Assembly (NCBI GenBank): GCA_964389755.1
Contig: CAYMEW010000031.1
Span: forward strand, 1-52,256
Reading direction: 5' to 3'
Source: JBBSUQ01 sp964389755
GTDB lineage: Bacteria > Bacteroidota > Bacteroidia > Flavobacteriales_D > Crocinitomicaceae
DNA length: 52,256 nt
The number at the start of each line of letters is the position of its first letter. The stretch's first letter is position 1. Both the position numbers and the translations under genes were made by a program. Positions 1 through 9,089 of this stretch are shown here, in pieces. Below the pieces are notes generated by a model. That model was given only the letters and a program-made list of their open reading frames with translations. It made no database searches and had not been told where the DNA came from.

Positions 1-99
1 TTATTAATCAATAATTTATTTGATTTTAATACGGGACAAAATCGTGACGATGTCCGAGAGGTCAATTGCCGGTTGTCATTTTTTTAGTTCCTTTACAAC
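1..99. other. Left edge, upstream region of the ROK kinase
   Basis: AT-rich at first, with no recognisable gene, RNA or repeat. No TAnnTTTG box is visible in front of the kinase. The upstream gene or promoter may lie outside the window. Confidence 0.4.
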
Positions 100-1050
100 A
101 TGACAACTCACATGGCCCTCGGGGTGGATATCGGCGGAACGAACTCCGCTTTCGGCGTGGTAGACCGGGACGGAAACATGGTCTATGAAAACTCTTTTCC
201 GACCCGTCAGTTCAAAGAAGCCCTGGACCTGGTCAAACGGATCCGGGAGGATTTGGAAGCTCATGTTCAGATCGATCATATTCTCGGGATCGGTGTGGGT
301 GCTCCCAATGGTAACTCACATACCGGGAACATCGAGTTTGCTCCGAACCTGACCTGGAAAGGAATCGTACCGCTTCGCAGCTATTTTGAAGAAATATTTC
401 ACAAGCCCACCATCCTCGTGAACGACGCCAATGCAGCAGCAGTCGGTGAAAAATTATTTGGAAACGCCCGCGACCTGGACGATTTTGTCATGATCACACT
501 TGGTACGGGGCTGGGCAGTGGTATTTTTTCAGGCGGACAACTCATTGAAGGTGCACATGGCCTGGCCGGAGAATTCGGTCACATACGCGTGGTTCCGGGT
601 GGCAGACTTTGTGGTTGCGGCAGATATGGTTGTCTCGAGGGCTACGCCTCCTCTACCGGGGTTAAACGCAGTATTTCCGAACTTGATTCTTCAGCCAAAG
701 CGCAATCCGGTTTATTAAAACTGGACGATCCGAGTGCCCGCGACGTATTTGAAGCGTTTCAGAAAGGCGATGCATTTGCCGGCGAAATCGTGCATTACAC
801 AACAGAAATGCTCGGAAGCGCCCTGGCTGATTTCGCGTGCTTTTCCGACCCCAAAGCCTACATCCTGTTCGGCGGAATTGCCCAGAGTGGCGATGATTTT
901 GCCCGCCACGTAAAACTTGAAATGGAAAAAAACATCCTCAATATTTACAAAGACCGGATCGATATCCGCATTTCAGCCCTGCACAACAAGAATGCAGGAA
1001 TACTCGGAACTGCGGCAAACCTGTTCTGGAACAAATACCAACAAGCATGA
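100..1050 (+). CDS. ROK-family sugar kinase (glucokinase/mannokinase-like)
   Basis: A cytoplasmic ATP-dependent sugar kinase of 316 residues, a normal length for the ROK family. Visible motifs are the N-terminal phosphate loop DIGGTN (10-15), VNDANAAA (107-114) with the expected catalytic base Asp109, TLGTGLGSG (133-141), and the ROK zinc signature running from GEFGH (157-161) through CGCGRYGCLE (171-180) with ligands His161, Cys171, Cys173 and Cys178. Its stop overlaps the start of the secreted GH92 mannosidase by four bases (ATGA), so the two are probably one operon; a mannose or glucose substrate released by that enzyme is a reasonable inference but is not proven by sequence. An in-frame ATG at 112 (MALGVD) is an alternative start. 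The family is certain; substrate specificity is not. Confidence 0.93.
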   Translation: MTTHMALGVDIGGTNSAFGVVDRDGNMVYENSFPTRQFKEALDLVKRIREDLEAHVQIDHILGIGVGAPNGNSHTGNIEFAPNLTWKGIVPLRSYFEEIFHKPTILVNDANAAAVGEKLFGNARDLDDFVMITLGTGLGSGIFSGGQLIEGAHGLAGEFGHIRVVPGGRLCGCGRYGCLEGYASSTGVKRSISELDSSAKAQSGLLKLDDPSARDVFEAFQKGDAFAGEIVHYTTEMLGSALADFACFSDPKAYILFGGIAQSGDDFARHVKLEMEKNILNIYKDRIDIRISALHNKNAGILGTAANLFWNKYQQA

Positions 1051-4000
1051 AACAAACGCTTCTGTGCGCGCTTCTTCTCGGAAGCAGCGTTCTTTTCGCA
1101 CAAAACGGATCTGTCGAACAGCTCAAAAAAGGTCAGGCCACCAGCCGGAAATACCTTTCTTCCGAAAAGTCGGACCGCCCGACGAGCAAATCACTTTTTG
1201 TGAACCCATTCGTCGGCACCGGCGGGCACGGACACACGTTCCCGGGTGCAACAGCTCCGTTCGGATTTATGCAACTAAGTCCCGACACGCGTTACGAAGG
1301 CTGGGACGGTTGCGGAGGCTATCATTACAGCGACGATTACATTTACGGATTCAGTCACACGCACCTGAGCGGAACAGGCGTTCCGGATTATGCCGATCTG
1401 TTGGTGGTGCCGCAATCCGGGAAACTGAACACCGTTCCGGGATACAAGGACAAAAAAGGATTCGGCGCTCATTTTACGCATGAAGCTGAAAGCGCGGCTC
1501 CTGGATTTTACAGTGTCAAATTGCAGGAACCGGAGATCGATGTGCGCCTGACGGCAGATGTCCACAGCGGCCTGCACGAATACACTTTTCACCGGAAGAA
1601 AGACCGTAAATTCATTGTCCTGGACTTCGATTATCGCGATCAGTTATTGAGTTACGACATGCAGGTTGTTGACAATCAACACCTCAAAGGCTCCCGAATT
1701 TCCGCATACTGGGCACGTGAACAACATTTTTACTTCTACCTGGAAGCGAACATTCCCTGGAAGAAAAGCGAGATCATCGACCAGGACGGAAAACACCAGA
1801 TCGTACTTGAATTTCCCAAAGACACTGAAGTACTTCTGCTCAAGGTAGGGATTTCAGCAGTTGATGAAGACGGAGCGAAGCAAAACCTCTATGAAGAAAT
1901 TCCCGATTTCGATTTCAAGCGCGTGCGGGCCAAAACGACTGCGGCCTGGGACAAAGAACTGAACCGCATTGATTTTGAGACAGCCGACCAGGAAGTGATG
2001 CATAACTTTTATACTGCGCTTTACCACACGATGATCGCGCCGAACACATTTAACGACGTGGATGGACGCTACCGCGGAAGAGACAACCAGGTTCATCGTC
2101 TCGAAACGGACGAAGGCGGAAATTATACTGTTTTTTCATTGTGGGACACTTACCGCGCCGCTCACCCCCTTTACACCTTAATCCAGCAGAAGCGCACCAA
2201 TGAGTTCATCCGGACCTTTCAGCGGCAATTTGACCAGGGAGGAGATCTTCCCGTATGGGAACTGGCAGGCAACGAAACCGAATGTATGATCGGATTTCAT
2301 TCTGTTTCTGTGATCGCCGATGCTTATACCAAAGGAATACGCGATTACGATACCGATCGGATACTGGCCGCCATGGTAACGACTTCAGAGCTGGACGAAT
2401 TCGGAAAGAAAGCCTTTAATGAAGAGCAATACCTCTCCATGGACCGTACCCCTGAGTCTGTTTCCAAAGCACTCGAATATGCCTATGACAACTATTGCAT
2501 TGCAGAAATGTACGAACTAAGTGGCCTGGACGATGAAAATGCTTATCGCAATTACCAGAAATTCCTTAACCGAAGCCTGTTCTTCGTCAATCATTTCGAT
2601 CCGCAGACCAAGTTCATGCGCGCACGCAAAAGCGGGCTCTGGTACAGTCCGTTCAAACCGGATGAAGTAAACTTCAACTATACCGAAGCCAATAGCTGGC
2701 AATATTCACTATACACACCACAGGCTATTGGCGAACTGACACAATTGCTCGGCGGACGCGATTCCCTGGCTGCCTGGCTCAACCGGCTGTACACTGCAGA
2801 CACCAAATTTTCAGGCCGTGAACAGGTAGACATTACCGGGCTCATCGGGCAATATGCGCATGGGAACGAACCGTCACATCACATTGCCTATCTCTACAAT
2901 TATACAAACACTCCTTCCCGGGCGCAATTTTACCTCGATCGCATTATGCGGACTTTGTATCACAATGCACCGGACGGGCTCAGCGGAAACGAAGATTGCG
3001 GACAAATGTCGGCCTGGTACGTGATGAGCGCACTCGGACTTTACCAGATCTGTCCCGGAGTTCCCACCTATGAGATCGGGCGTCCGATGATGGATCAGGC
3101 AACCTTAAACCTGGAGAATGGTAAGCGTTTTACGATTGAGGCACGCAATAATTCCGTCGACAACAAGTATATCCAGAAGATCATACTGAACGGCAAAGAA
3201 CTGCCTGCCACGAACATTTCGCACCAACAGATCATGGAAGGTGGCGTGCTCGTGATCCAGATGGGGAATCGTCCGAACGATGAACTCCGAAATCGCACCA
3301 CGCGCCTGAAAGTCCCGAAAACATTTACGCCCGTTCCCTACTTTACAAACGAAAGCAGCACATTTAAGGGTTCGGTGAATGTCAATATCGGGTATCCGCA
3401 TGTCGGTGAAAGCCTGTATAAAATCCGTTATACGGTTGACGGGAGTGTTCCGACAGCAACTTCTCCCGAATTCACGAACAGCCTGACATTTGATACGACA
3501 ACCGTGCTCACTGCATCCCTTCAGAACATGTCGACCCGCAAGATGGGAGTTCCGGTTACGGCGACTTTCCTAGAAATGGATGACAACGTTCAGCTGGAAC
3601 TTGAAAGTAAGTATCAAAATCAATACAGTGCCGGTGGCAACGATGCACTCATTGACGGGATCAGGGGCGGAACCGATTACCGCACCGGTGAATGGCAGGG
3701 CTATTCCGGTGAAGACGTCGTGGCGAACATCACCTTTGCACAAGCCCGCATCGTCGACAGTATTGATGCTTCCTTCCTGCAGGACATCCGTTCCTGGATC
3801 TTTATCCCTGAACAGGTCCGCGTGCGCATTGAATTTTCCGACGGCACGAGCAAAAGTCTGCCCGTACAGGATTTCGTTACCGAAGTCAATGACAACAGCG
3901 TCCGTCGGGTGGAATTTCGCTTTGCTACGGGAAGCAGTCAGCCGATCACACGCGTCCGCGTGGTAGCTGAGAACGTTGAAAAGACACCTTCCTGGCATCC

Positions 4001-4061
4001 GTATCCGGGCAACACGACCTGGATTTTCGCAGACGAGATCAGGTTGGTGTACCCGCAATAA
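1047..4061 (+). CDS. Secreted GH92 family alpha-mannosidase
   Basis: Glycoside hydrolase family 92 members are calcium-dependent exo-alpha-mannosidases acting on N-glycans or mannans. The protein has 1004 residues, starting with a cleavable signal peptide ending near LFAQ (about 1-19). The GH92 N-terminal module begins at NPFVGTGGHGHTFPGA (about 52-67) with APFGFMQLSPDT, and the hallmark GNEDCGQMSAWY lies near residue 646. After the catalytic region (ending about 760) there is a chitobiase-C-terminal/Ig-like segment (RYTVDGSVPTATSP) and a discoidin-like tail, an arrangement common in Bacteroidota enzymes. No T9SS sorting domain is seen at the C-terminus, so a periplasmic location is likely. 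The start ATG overlaps the kinase stop. A strong hairpin terminator follows. Linkage specificity (alpha-1,2, 1,3 or 1,6) cannot be read from the sequence. Confidence 0.95.
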   Translation: MKQTLLCALLLGSSVLFAQNGSVEQLKKGQATSRKYLSSEKSDRPTSKSLFVNPFVGTGGHGHTFPGATAPFGFMQLSPDTRYEGWDGCGGYHYSDDYIYGFSHTHLSGTGVPDYADLLVVPQSGKLNTVPGYKDKKGFGAHFTHEAESAAPGFYSVKLQEPEIDVRLTADVHSGLHEYTFHRKKDRKFIVLDFDYRDQLLSYDMQVVDNQHLKGSRISAYWAREQHFYFYLEANIPWKKSEIIDQDGKHQIVLEFPKDTEVLLLKVGISAVDEDGAKQNLYEEIPDFDFKRVRAKTTAAWDKELNRIDFETADQEVMHNFYTALYHTMIAPNTFNDVDGRYRGRDNQVHRLETDEGGNYTVFSLWDTYRAAHPLYTLIQQKRTNEFIRTFQRQFDQGGDLPVWELAGNETECMIGFHSVSVIADAYTKGIRDYDTDRILAAMVTTSELDEFGKKAFNEEQYLSMDRTPESVSKALEYAYDNYCIAEMYELSGLDDENAYRNYQKFLNRSLFFVNHFDPQTKFMRARKSGLWYSPFKPDEVNFNYTEANSWQYSLYTPQAIGELTQLLGGRDSLAAWLNRLYTADTKFSGREQVDITGLIGQYAHGNEPSHHIAYLYNYTNTPSRAQFYLDRIMRTLYHNAPDGLSGNEDCGQMSAWYVMSALGLYQICPGVPTYEIGRPMMDQATLNLENGKRFTIEARNNSVDNKYIQKIILNGKELPATNISHQQIMEGGVLVIQMGNRPNDELRNRTTRLKVPKTFTPVPYFTNESSTFKGSVNVNIGYPHVGESLYKIRYTVDGSVPTATSPEFTNSLTFDTTTVLTASLQNMSTRKMGVPVTATFLEMDDNVQLELESKYQNQYSAGGNDALIDGIRGGTDYRTGEWQGYSGEDVVANITFAQARIVDSIDASFLQDIRSWIFIPEQVRVRIEFSDGTSKSLPVQDFVTEVNDNSVRRVEFRFATGSSQPITRVRVVAENVEKTPSWHPYPGNTTWIFADEIRLVYPQ

Positions 4062-4082
4062 CAAGATCTTACCAAATTTGAT

Positions 4083-4119
4083 AAAAGGCTCCGCACATTC
4101 CCATGTACGGAGCCTTTTT
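4083..4119 (+). terminator. Rho-independent terminator after GH92 gene
   Basis: An 11-bp perfect stem (AAAAGGCTCCG with CGGAGCCTTTT) carries an inner ACAT/ATGT helix and ends in a T run, 22 bases after the mannosidase stop. Confidence 0.9.
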
Positions 4120-4121
4120 GA

Positions 4122-4152
4122 TTGTTCATTCCTGAACGATTCATTATATTTG
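4122..4152 (+). promoter_or_regulatory. Bacteroidota-type promoter for the S46 peptidase
   Basis: A TTG (4122-4124) lies 20 bases before TATATTTG (4145-4152), matching the -33 TTG / -7 TAnnTTTG consensus of Bacteroidota sigma-ABfr. The box ends 27 bases before the peptidase ATG and starts right after the preceding terminator. Confidence 0.65.
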
Positions 4153-4179
4153 AGGCTTTTAAAAAATTATTAAATAACT

Positions 4180-6315
4180 ATGAAGAAAATCAAACTGGTA
4201 TTGCTTCCGACGCTGCTTTTGCTTGCTTTTGTATCGCGCGCCGACGAAGGAATGTGGCTCCCGTTCATGCTCGGGCGCAATTACGAGGACATGAAAAAAC
4301 ACGGTCTTCACCTGACACAGGAGGAGATCTACTCGATCAACCATGCCTCTCTGAAAGATGCCATCATCATATTCGACCGCGGTTGTACGGGCGAAATGAT
4401 CTCTAAGAACGGCCTTATTCTCACGAACCATCACTGTGGTTACGATGCGATCGCCGCTGCTTCCACCCCGGAGCACAACTACCTCGACAATGGTTTTTGG
4501 GCAAAAAGTCATGACCAGGAGATTCCCGCTGCGGGCGTTACAGCAACATTTATCATCCGTATGGAGGACGTGTCCGAAACGATCAACAAGGAACTGAACG
4601 AGAACATGACTCCTGAAGAACGTGCCGCAAAGATCGCCGAACTGTCGAAAGTACTCCAGGATGATGCCGTACGCGGAACACACTACGAAGCGTTTGTACG
4701 CGACTTCTACGAGGGGAACGAATTTTACCTTTTCGTCAAAGAAGTATTTACCGACATCCGCCTCGTGGGAACCGCACCGCAATCCGCCGGGAAATTCGGA
4801 GGAGATACCGACAACTGGATGTGGCCGCGTCACACGGCTGACTTTTCGATGTTCCGTATCTACGCCGGGGCTGACAACAAGCCTTCCGCTTACAACAAAG
4901 ACAATCAGCCTTACAGTCCGCGCTATAGCCTTCCGATCTCCCTGAAAGGAGTTCAAAAAGGAGATTATGCGATGATCATGGGATTCCCGGGGTCGACTGA
5001 TCGTTACCTCTCTTCATTCGGTGTTGAGCAGGCCGTTAGCCTCGAACAACCGAAGATCGTAGATATCCGTGCGGAAAAGTTGCGCATTATGAGATCCTAC
5101 ATGGATGAGGACACGGACCTGCGCCTGAAGTATTCTTCCAAATACGCCCAGGTTGCAAACTACTGGAAATACTTTATCGGTCAGACCGAACAGGTGAAAA
5201 ACAACCACGTGGTGCAGAAAAAGCAGGAATATGAGAAGCAGTTCCGCACTTTTATCGAAGGCAAGCCGATGTATTCCGGTATCCTGAACGACATGCAGAA
5301 TGCGTACGACACGAAAAAGAACTACGTATACATCCACGTCTATCAAAGCGAATTCGTGTATTCGATTGATGCAAACCTGACGGCCTTCCGTTACAAGTTC
5401 TGGGCGGATGCGCTCGCAGCCAATAACGAAGTTCGTGCCTCTGCCCTCCTCGCGCGTCTGAACGAACTCGCCGATGAATATTTCCAAACGGCAAACATGG
5501 CGCTCGAAGCAGACGTGATCGAACGCGTATTGCAAATGTACGTACACGACATCCCGACAGAGCAAATGGGCGCATTTACCCGTAAGATCGCTAAAAAAGG
5601 AGATAAGGGAGTTTCTAAATTCATGAAGAAAGCGCGGAAAAAATCGATCTTCCTCAACAAAGATCTTTTCGAGAAATTCAAAGCTAATCCGCAACTCAAG
5701 ACCCTGCAGGCCGATCCGCTTTACCAGCTCGTAACGGATATTTCCGAAGCACAGGCAAAGGTAGACGAGCGTGAAGACGTGGCTGCAGCCGATGCAAAAC
5801 TGGAGCGTGCAAATCGCCTGTTCATGAAGGGAATTCGTGAAATGGAACCGGAGAAAAAGTTCTATCCGAATGCCAACTTTACGATGCGCCTGACTTACGG
5901 AAACGTACTTCCATACAGTCCGCGGGACGGCGTGACCTACAATTACGAAACGACCTTTGAAGGCGTACTTCAAAAAGAAGACCCGACAAAAGCGGAGTTC
6001 AACGTGGATCCGATCATGAAAAAGACCTATCTCTCCGGGGACCTCGGGCAGTATGGCCAAGACGGTGAATTGATCGTGAATTTCCTCACGAACAACGATA
6101 TTACGGGTGGAAACTCCGGTTCACCCTGTATTAACGGAGACGGACAGCTCATCGGTGCTGCTTTTGACGGGAACTGGGAAGCGATGTCCGGTGACATCAG
6201 TTTCGAGCCGAATATTCAGCGCACGATCGTATGCGACATCCGGTATATTCTCTGGATCGTTGACAAGTGCTACGGCGCTACCAACCTGATTGATGAAATG
6301 GAACTTGTAAAATAG
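4180..6315 (+). CDS. S46 family serine dipeptidyl-peptidase (DPP7/DPP11 type)
   Basis: S46 peptidases remove dipeptides from the N-termini of peptides in the periplasm of asaccharolytic and protein-degrading Bacteroidota. The 711-residue length equals that of DPP7 and DPP11. A signal peptide covers about residues 1-21. The catalytic histidine is His85 in TNHHCGYDA, and the nucleophile is Ser646 in ITGGNSGSP. Eighteen residues after the serine, the position that sets S1 specificity, is a glycine (Gly664 in FDGNWEAM). From family knowledge recalled without alignment, DPP7 has glycine there and prefers hydrophobic P1 residues, whereas acidic-specific DPP11 has arginine. A DPP7-like specificity is therefore inferred. 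The gene has its own promoter and terminator, so it appears monocistronic. Confidence 0.95.
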   Translation: MKKIKLVLLPTLLLLAFVSRADEGMWLPFMLGRNYEDMKKHGLHLTQEEIYSINHASLKDAIIIFDRGCTGEMISKNGLILTNHHCGYDAIAAASTPEHNYLDNGFWAKSHDQEIPAAGVTATFIIRMEDVSETINKELNENMTPEERAAKIAELSKVLQDDAVRGTHYEAFVRDFYEGNEFYLFVKEVFTDIRLVGTAPQSAGKFGGDTDNWMWPRHTADFSMFRIYAGADNKPSAYNKDNQPYSPRYSLPISLKGVQKGDYAMIMGFPGSTDRYLSSFGVEQAVSLEQPKIVDIRAEKLRIMRSYMDEDTDLRLKYSSKYAQVANYWKYFIGQTEQVKNNHVVQKKQEYEKQFRTFIEGKPMYSGILNDMQNAYDTKKNYVYIHVYQSEFVYSIDANLTAFRYKFWADALAANNEVRASALLARLNELADEYFQTANMALEADVIERVLQMYVHDIPTEQMGAFTRKIAKKGDKGVSKFMKKARKKSIFLNKDLFEKFKANPQLKTLQADPLYQLVTDISEAQAKVDEREDVAAADAKLERANRLFMKGIREMEPEKKFYPNANFTMRLTYGNVLPYSPRDGVTYNYETTFEGVLQKEDPTKAEFNVDPIMKKTYLSGDLGQYGQDGELIVNFLTNNDITGGNSGSPCINGDGQLIGAAFDGNWEAMSGDISFEPNIQRTIVCDIRYILWIVDKCYGATNLIDEMELVK

Positions 6316-6334
6316 CTCCGTAACATGTATATTT

Positions 6335-6368
6335 AAAGCTGTTTCGTACTTGCGAAACAGCTTTTTTT
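6335..6368 (+). terminator. Terminator after S46 gene, abutting the next start codon
   Basis: A perfect 12-bp stem (AAAGCTGTTTCG with CGAAACAGCTTT) around a 6-nt loop, then a T run ending at 6368. The ATG of the next gene is 6369-6371, so the hairpin occupies the whole translation initiation region of that gene. A near-consensus -7 box (TATATTTA, 6328-6335) lies just before the stem. Confidence 0.9.
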
Positions 6369-7172
6369 ATGTCGTTAAAATACCTCCTTCCACTGCTCGT
6401 GCTGCTCGCGTGCAACACGCGTAACAATGCGAAATTACTGCTTTCCGAAGATGGATCCGGTCCGCTGATCGACAGCACTGCCATGGATGTCAGCCAGCGA
6501 TTCCCGGTACCCGAAGGTTACGTTGATGTGCAAACCGACAGTCTTTCTTTCGGGTGGTATCTTGCTCACCTTCCCCTGCACCCCGTTTCGTATCCCGTTC
6601 ATTATTTCGACGGAAATATCAAAAATTCCAACGGCATTTATTGTTCGGTGGTTGACCAGGATATCGATGCAGTGGACCTGCAACAGTGTGCCGATGCCGT
6701 AATGCGACTTCGCGCCGAGTACCTTTACGGGCAAAAACGTTATGCGAATATTCACTTCAACTTTCTCTCAGACGGGAAACCGCGTTACTACGAAAACTAT
6801 GTGAACGGAGATCACAGCTACAAAACCTTCCGCAAATACCTGCGGTACATCTTTTCCTACGCGAATACGGCCTCCCTGCACGACGAACTGCAGGCGGTCA
6901 ACGATATTCATGACATTCGCGCCGGTGATGTTTTTGTCCGGAAACAACAGCCTTTCGGACACGCTGTAATTGTGTTGCGGGTGGTACAGAATTCTGACGG
7001 AGAAAAGTTATTTTTGCTTGCGCAAAGCTATATGCCGGCCCAGGAGACACAGGTTTTACTGAATCCGGCGAGCCCGGATCGAACGTCTCCCTGGTTCGAA
7101 GCAAAAAACGGCCTGATCGAAACGCCGGAGTGGCCGTTCACCAGCAGCGATCTGAGACGTTTTAAAGAATAA
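6369..7172 (+). CDS. DUF4846 domain lipoprotein
   Basis: A 267-residue protein with a short lipoprotein signal (LLPLLVLLAC, lipid-modified Cys about residue 15), so it is expected on the periplasmic face of a membrane. The body matches the DUF4846 family as I recall it: FGWYLAHLPLHP near the start, the central ADAVMRLRAEYLY helix, and HINFLSDG-like and DVFVRKQQPFGHAVIVL segments toward the end. The function of the family is unknown. The start is firm because only this ATG gives the complete lipoprotein signal, yet it sits immediately after the T run of the upstream terminator. It is followed after 9 bases by the TerB/J-domain gene and is probably cotranscribed with it. Confidence 0.8.
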   Translation: MSLKYLLPLLVLLACNTRNNAKLLLSEDGSGPLIDSTAMDVSQRFPVPEGYVDVQTDSLSFGWYLAHLPLHPVSYPVHYFDGNIKNSNGIYCSVVDQDIDAVDLQQCADAVMRLRAEYLYGQKRYANIHFNFLSDGKPRYYENYVNGDHSYKTFRKYLRYIFSYANTASLHDELQAVNDIHDIRAGDVFVRKQQPFGHAVIVLRVVQNSDGEKLFLLAQSYMPAQETQVLLNPASPDRTSPWFEAKNGLIETPEWPFTSSDLRRFKE

Positions 7173-7181
7173 TAAGTACGC

Positions 7182-7976
7182 ATGGCAGTCTTTTTTGTAA
7201 TACTTATCCTACTCGTTGTGATCGTCAAAATGAGCGGTATCGAACATAAAGTTATGCGCCCGGGTTCCGTTTCGCGCGATATCAATAAAACACTGACCCT
7301 TCCCTGGTTCTTCCGCTTTACCCCTGCCAATATTTCATACGTTTACGTGCAACTTTCTGTGCAGATGATGAAACGCAGCAAGCATGACCTGGCGGAGAAA
7401 CGCGATTTCGTTTACTCGTACGTGAAGAATAAATTCCATACCGAATCGGGTGATTTCCGAAACGACTTCCTGCTGGGAATGCGCAATCCCGTTGAACTGG
7501 ACTCACTCTGCAAGTGGCTGATCAAAAATTTAAAAGAGCCACGCAAACGCGTCGGTATCCTGCATTTCCTGGTGGGCGTCGGACTTGCCGACGGAGCACT
7601 GCGGGACGGTGAGATTCGTTTCCTGAAACTGATGACCACCAAACTCGGTCTGCAGGCACGTGATCTGGACGCGATCCTGAACACCTATTATTCGCAACGC
7701 GAAGAACAGCGAAAGCGCGAACGGGATTATCAGTCACGGCAAAGCCAGACCAGACGACAATCCACCGAACTCACACTGATCAGCAGGCACAGCCGCGTGC
7801 TGGGAGTTGCTGAAAGTGCCGGTATCACCGAGATCAAAAAGGCATATCGCAAACTGGTCAAGATCTATCATCCGGACCGACAGATACACGTGGCATCCAC
7901 TGTTCGGGAAGCTGCACTGGAAAAGTTCAGAGCGATACAGGAAGCGTACGAATACCTTGAAAAAGTCAAGCAATAG
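7182..7976 (+). CDS. Membrane-anchored TerB-like/J-domain co-chaperone (DjlA-like)
   Basis: A 264-residue protein with an N-terminal transmembrane helix (AVFFVILILLVVIVK, about 2-16), a TerB-like helical region in the middle (GVGLADGALRDGEIRFL, about 127-143) and a C-terminal J domain with the HPD motif in KLVKIYHPDR (near residue 228). This is the order found in DjlA-type membrane co-chaperones, which stimulate the ATPase of DnaK through HPD. It follows the DUF4846 lipoprotein with a 9-base gap. Its last 11 bases overlap the end of the convergent acyl-CoA reductase gene. The client or process served is not evident. Confidence 0.85.
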   Translation: MAVFFVILILLVVIVKMSGIEHKVMRPGSVSRDINKTLTLPWFFRFTPANISYVYVQLSVQMMKRSKHDLAEKRDFVYSYVKNKFHTESGDFRNDFLLGMRNPVELDSLCKWLIKNLKEPRKRVGILHFLVGVGLADGALRDGEIRFLKLMTTKLGLQARDLDAILNTYYSQREEQRKRERDYQSRQSQTRRQSTELTLISRHSRVLGVAESAGITEIKKAYRKLVKIYHPDRQIHVASTVREAALEKFRAIQEAYEYLEKVKQ

Positions 7977-9012
7977 TTTCCAGGAAACGCATGGTGTCTA
8001 CCCCGTCGGCAAAATCCGAAATTTCAGGCTGTTGCGCTTCACCAAAGGGAATAAAGTCACGGCCTACCACGGCCTGAATGTCTGATTCATGTGTTTTCAG
8101 AAAATCTTCCACCGTTTGACGATCCGGGTAGCGTTTGAAATTGAGTACCGAGAGTGGTGAGAACAATTCGTCGGCTTCCCGAAGCAAAACAAAGTTGTTG
8201 TCGAGCAGATTTTCGAGGTTCAAAAGGAACACGGCGCGGTTGTAATCGTAATTGTTTGCGTATTTGTGATGGTGAATGATCGGGCCGTAATCCACGATCT
8301 GTTCAAAGAAGCGATTCAGTTCAAAATTTTCCGGAACGAGCAGAAAAGACACATTTCGGCATCCCAGCCCGAAGTACGCGAAGATATCTTCCCCGAGTGC
8401 ATGCAGTTCATTATCCGTTTCCGAACCGTTAAGTACGGCTACCGAAGTACGATTTTTCCGGAATATATGCGGATATTTCCCGAAATACGATTCGAAGTAA
8501 CGCAGCGAGTTATTGCTTCCCGTAGCGATCACAGCATCTATTTCCCCGAGTTTACCCGTTGAAAAGACGATCCGGTCCTTTAATTCAGGACAAATGGTAA
8601 GTAAATGTCCTGCGAAGGCCGGTAGCAGGTGTTTGTCATCCGAACTGAGTTTGCAGACCGCGGTATTTCCCGATAACAATACACACATGAAGTCATGGAA
8701 GCCTACGAGTGGGATGTTACCCGCCATAATAAGTGCAACGCGCTTCGGTTGACCGGAAAAGGCGTAATTCGATGCAAAATTTCGAAGTGTTTCCGCATCG
8801 AGCATTTTTGACAGGGATCGCAGCGCTTTGCGAACATTTTCTTCCGTAAACCAGCCGTTGTAGAAGTGTTCCCTGCCGATCAGCGTATTGAGGGACGCGT
8901 ATTCATCTGCGGTGATACCCGTTTCATAACCGTTCCAGGCCTCGTTATTTCCCAGTGCGGCAAACAGCTTTCCGAGGTTTGCCAGTGCATTTAGAATTGT
9001 TTCCTGTTTCAC
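7966..9012 (-). CDS. LuxC-like acyl-CoA reductase
   Basis: A 348-residue member of the acyl-CoA reductase (LuxC) family within the aldehyde dehydrogenase superfamily. It is expected to reduce an acyl-CoA or acyl-enzyme to the aldehyde using NADPH. Motifs seen are VALIMAGNIPLVGFHD (92-107), SGNTAVCKLSSDD (114-126), VIATGSNNSLRYF (161-173) and FGLGCRNVS (214-222), where Cys218 is the expected nucleophile. It is shorter than LuxC itself (about 480), as is usual for the Bacteroidota homologues. The start codon is GTG (9010-9012), lying 4 bases after a TACATTTG box. The physiological substrate is unknown; no luciferase or fatty acid reductase partners are nearby. Confidence 0.88.
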   Translation of the reverse strand: MKQETILNALANLGKLFAALGNNEAWNGYETGITADEYASLNTLIGREHFYNGWFTEENVRKALRSLSKMLDAETLRNFASNYAFSGQPKRVALIMAGNIPLVGFHDFMCVLLSGNTAVCKLSSDDKHLLPAFAGHLLTICPELKDRIVFSTGKLGEIDAVIATGSNNSLRYFESYFGKYPHIFRKNRTSVAVLNGSETDNELHALGEDIFAYFGLGCRNVSFLLVPENFELNRFFEQIVDYGPIIHHHKYANNYDYNRAVFLLNLENLLDNNFVLLREADELFSPLSVLNFKRYPDRQTVEDFLKTHESDIQAVVGRDFIPFGEAQQPEISDFADGVDTMRFLETIA

Positions 9013-9016
9013 GTTG

Positions 9017-9024
9017 CAAATGTA
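9017..9024 (-). promoter_or_regulatory. TAnnTTTG box 4 nt before the acyl-CoA reductase GTG
   Basis: TACATTTG on the minus strand, with CAAC separating it from the GTG start codon. No TTG is seen 17-23 bases upstream. Transcription from this box would begin at or next to the start codon. Confidence 0.55.
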
Positions 9025-9089
9025 CGGAGGTCAGCCAGATTAAAGCACCTGCAGACCTGGATTTTTTCGTGCAATTACGTTCAAAAGAA

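Noticed and set aside
917..1483. 188-residue plus-strand frame
   Set aside because: It lies inside the ROK and GH92 genes, is extremely rich in Arg, and is a shadow of their codon use.
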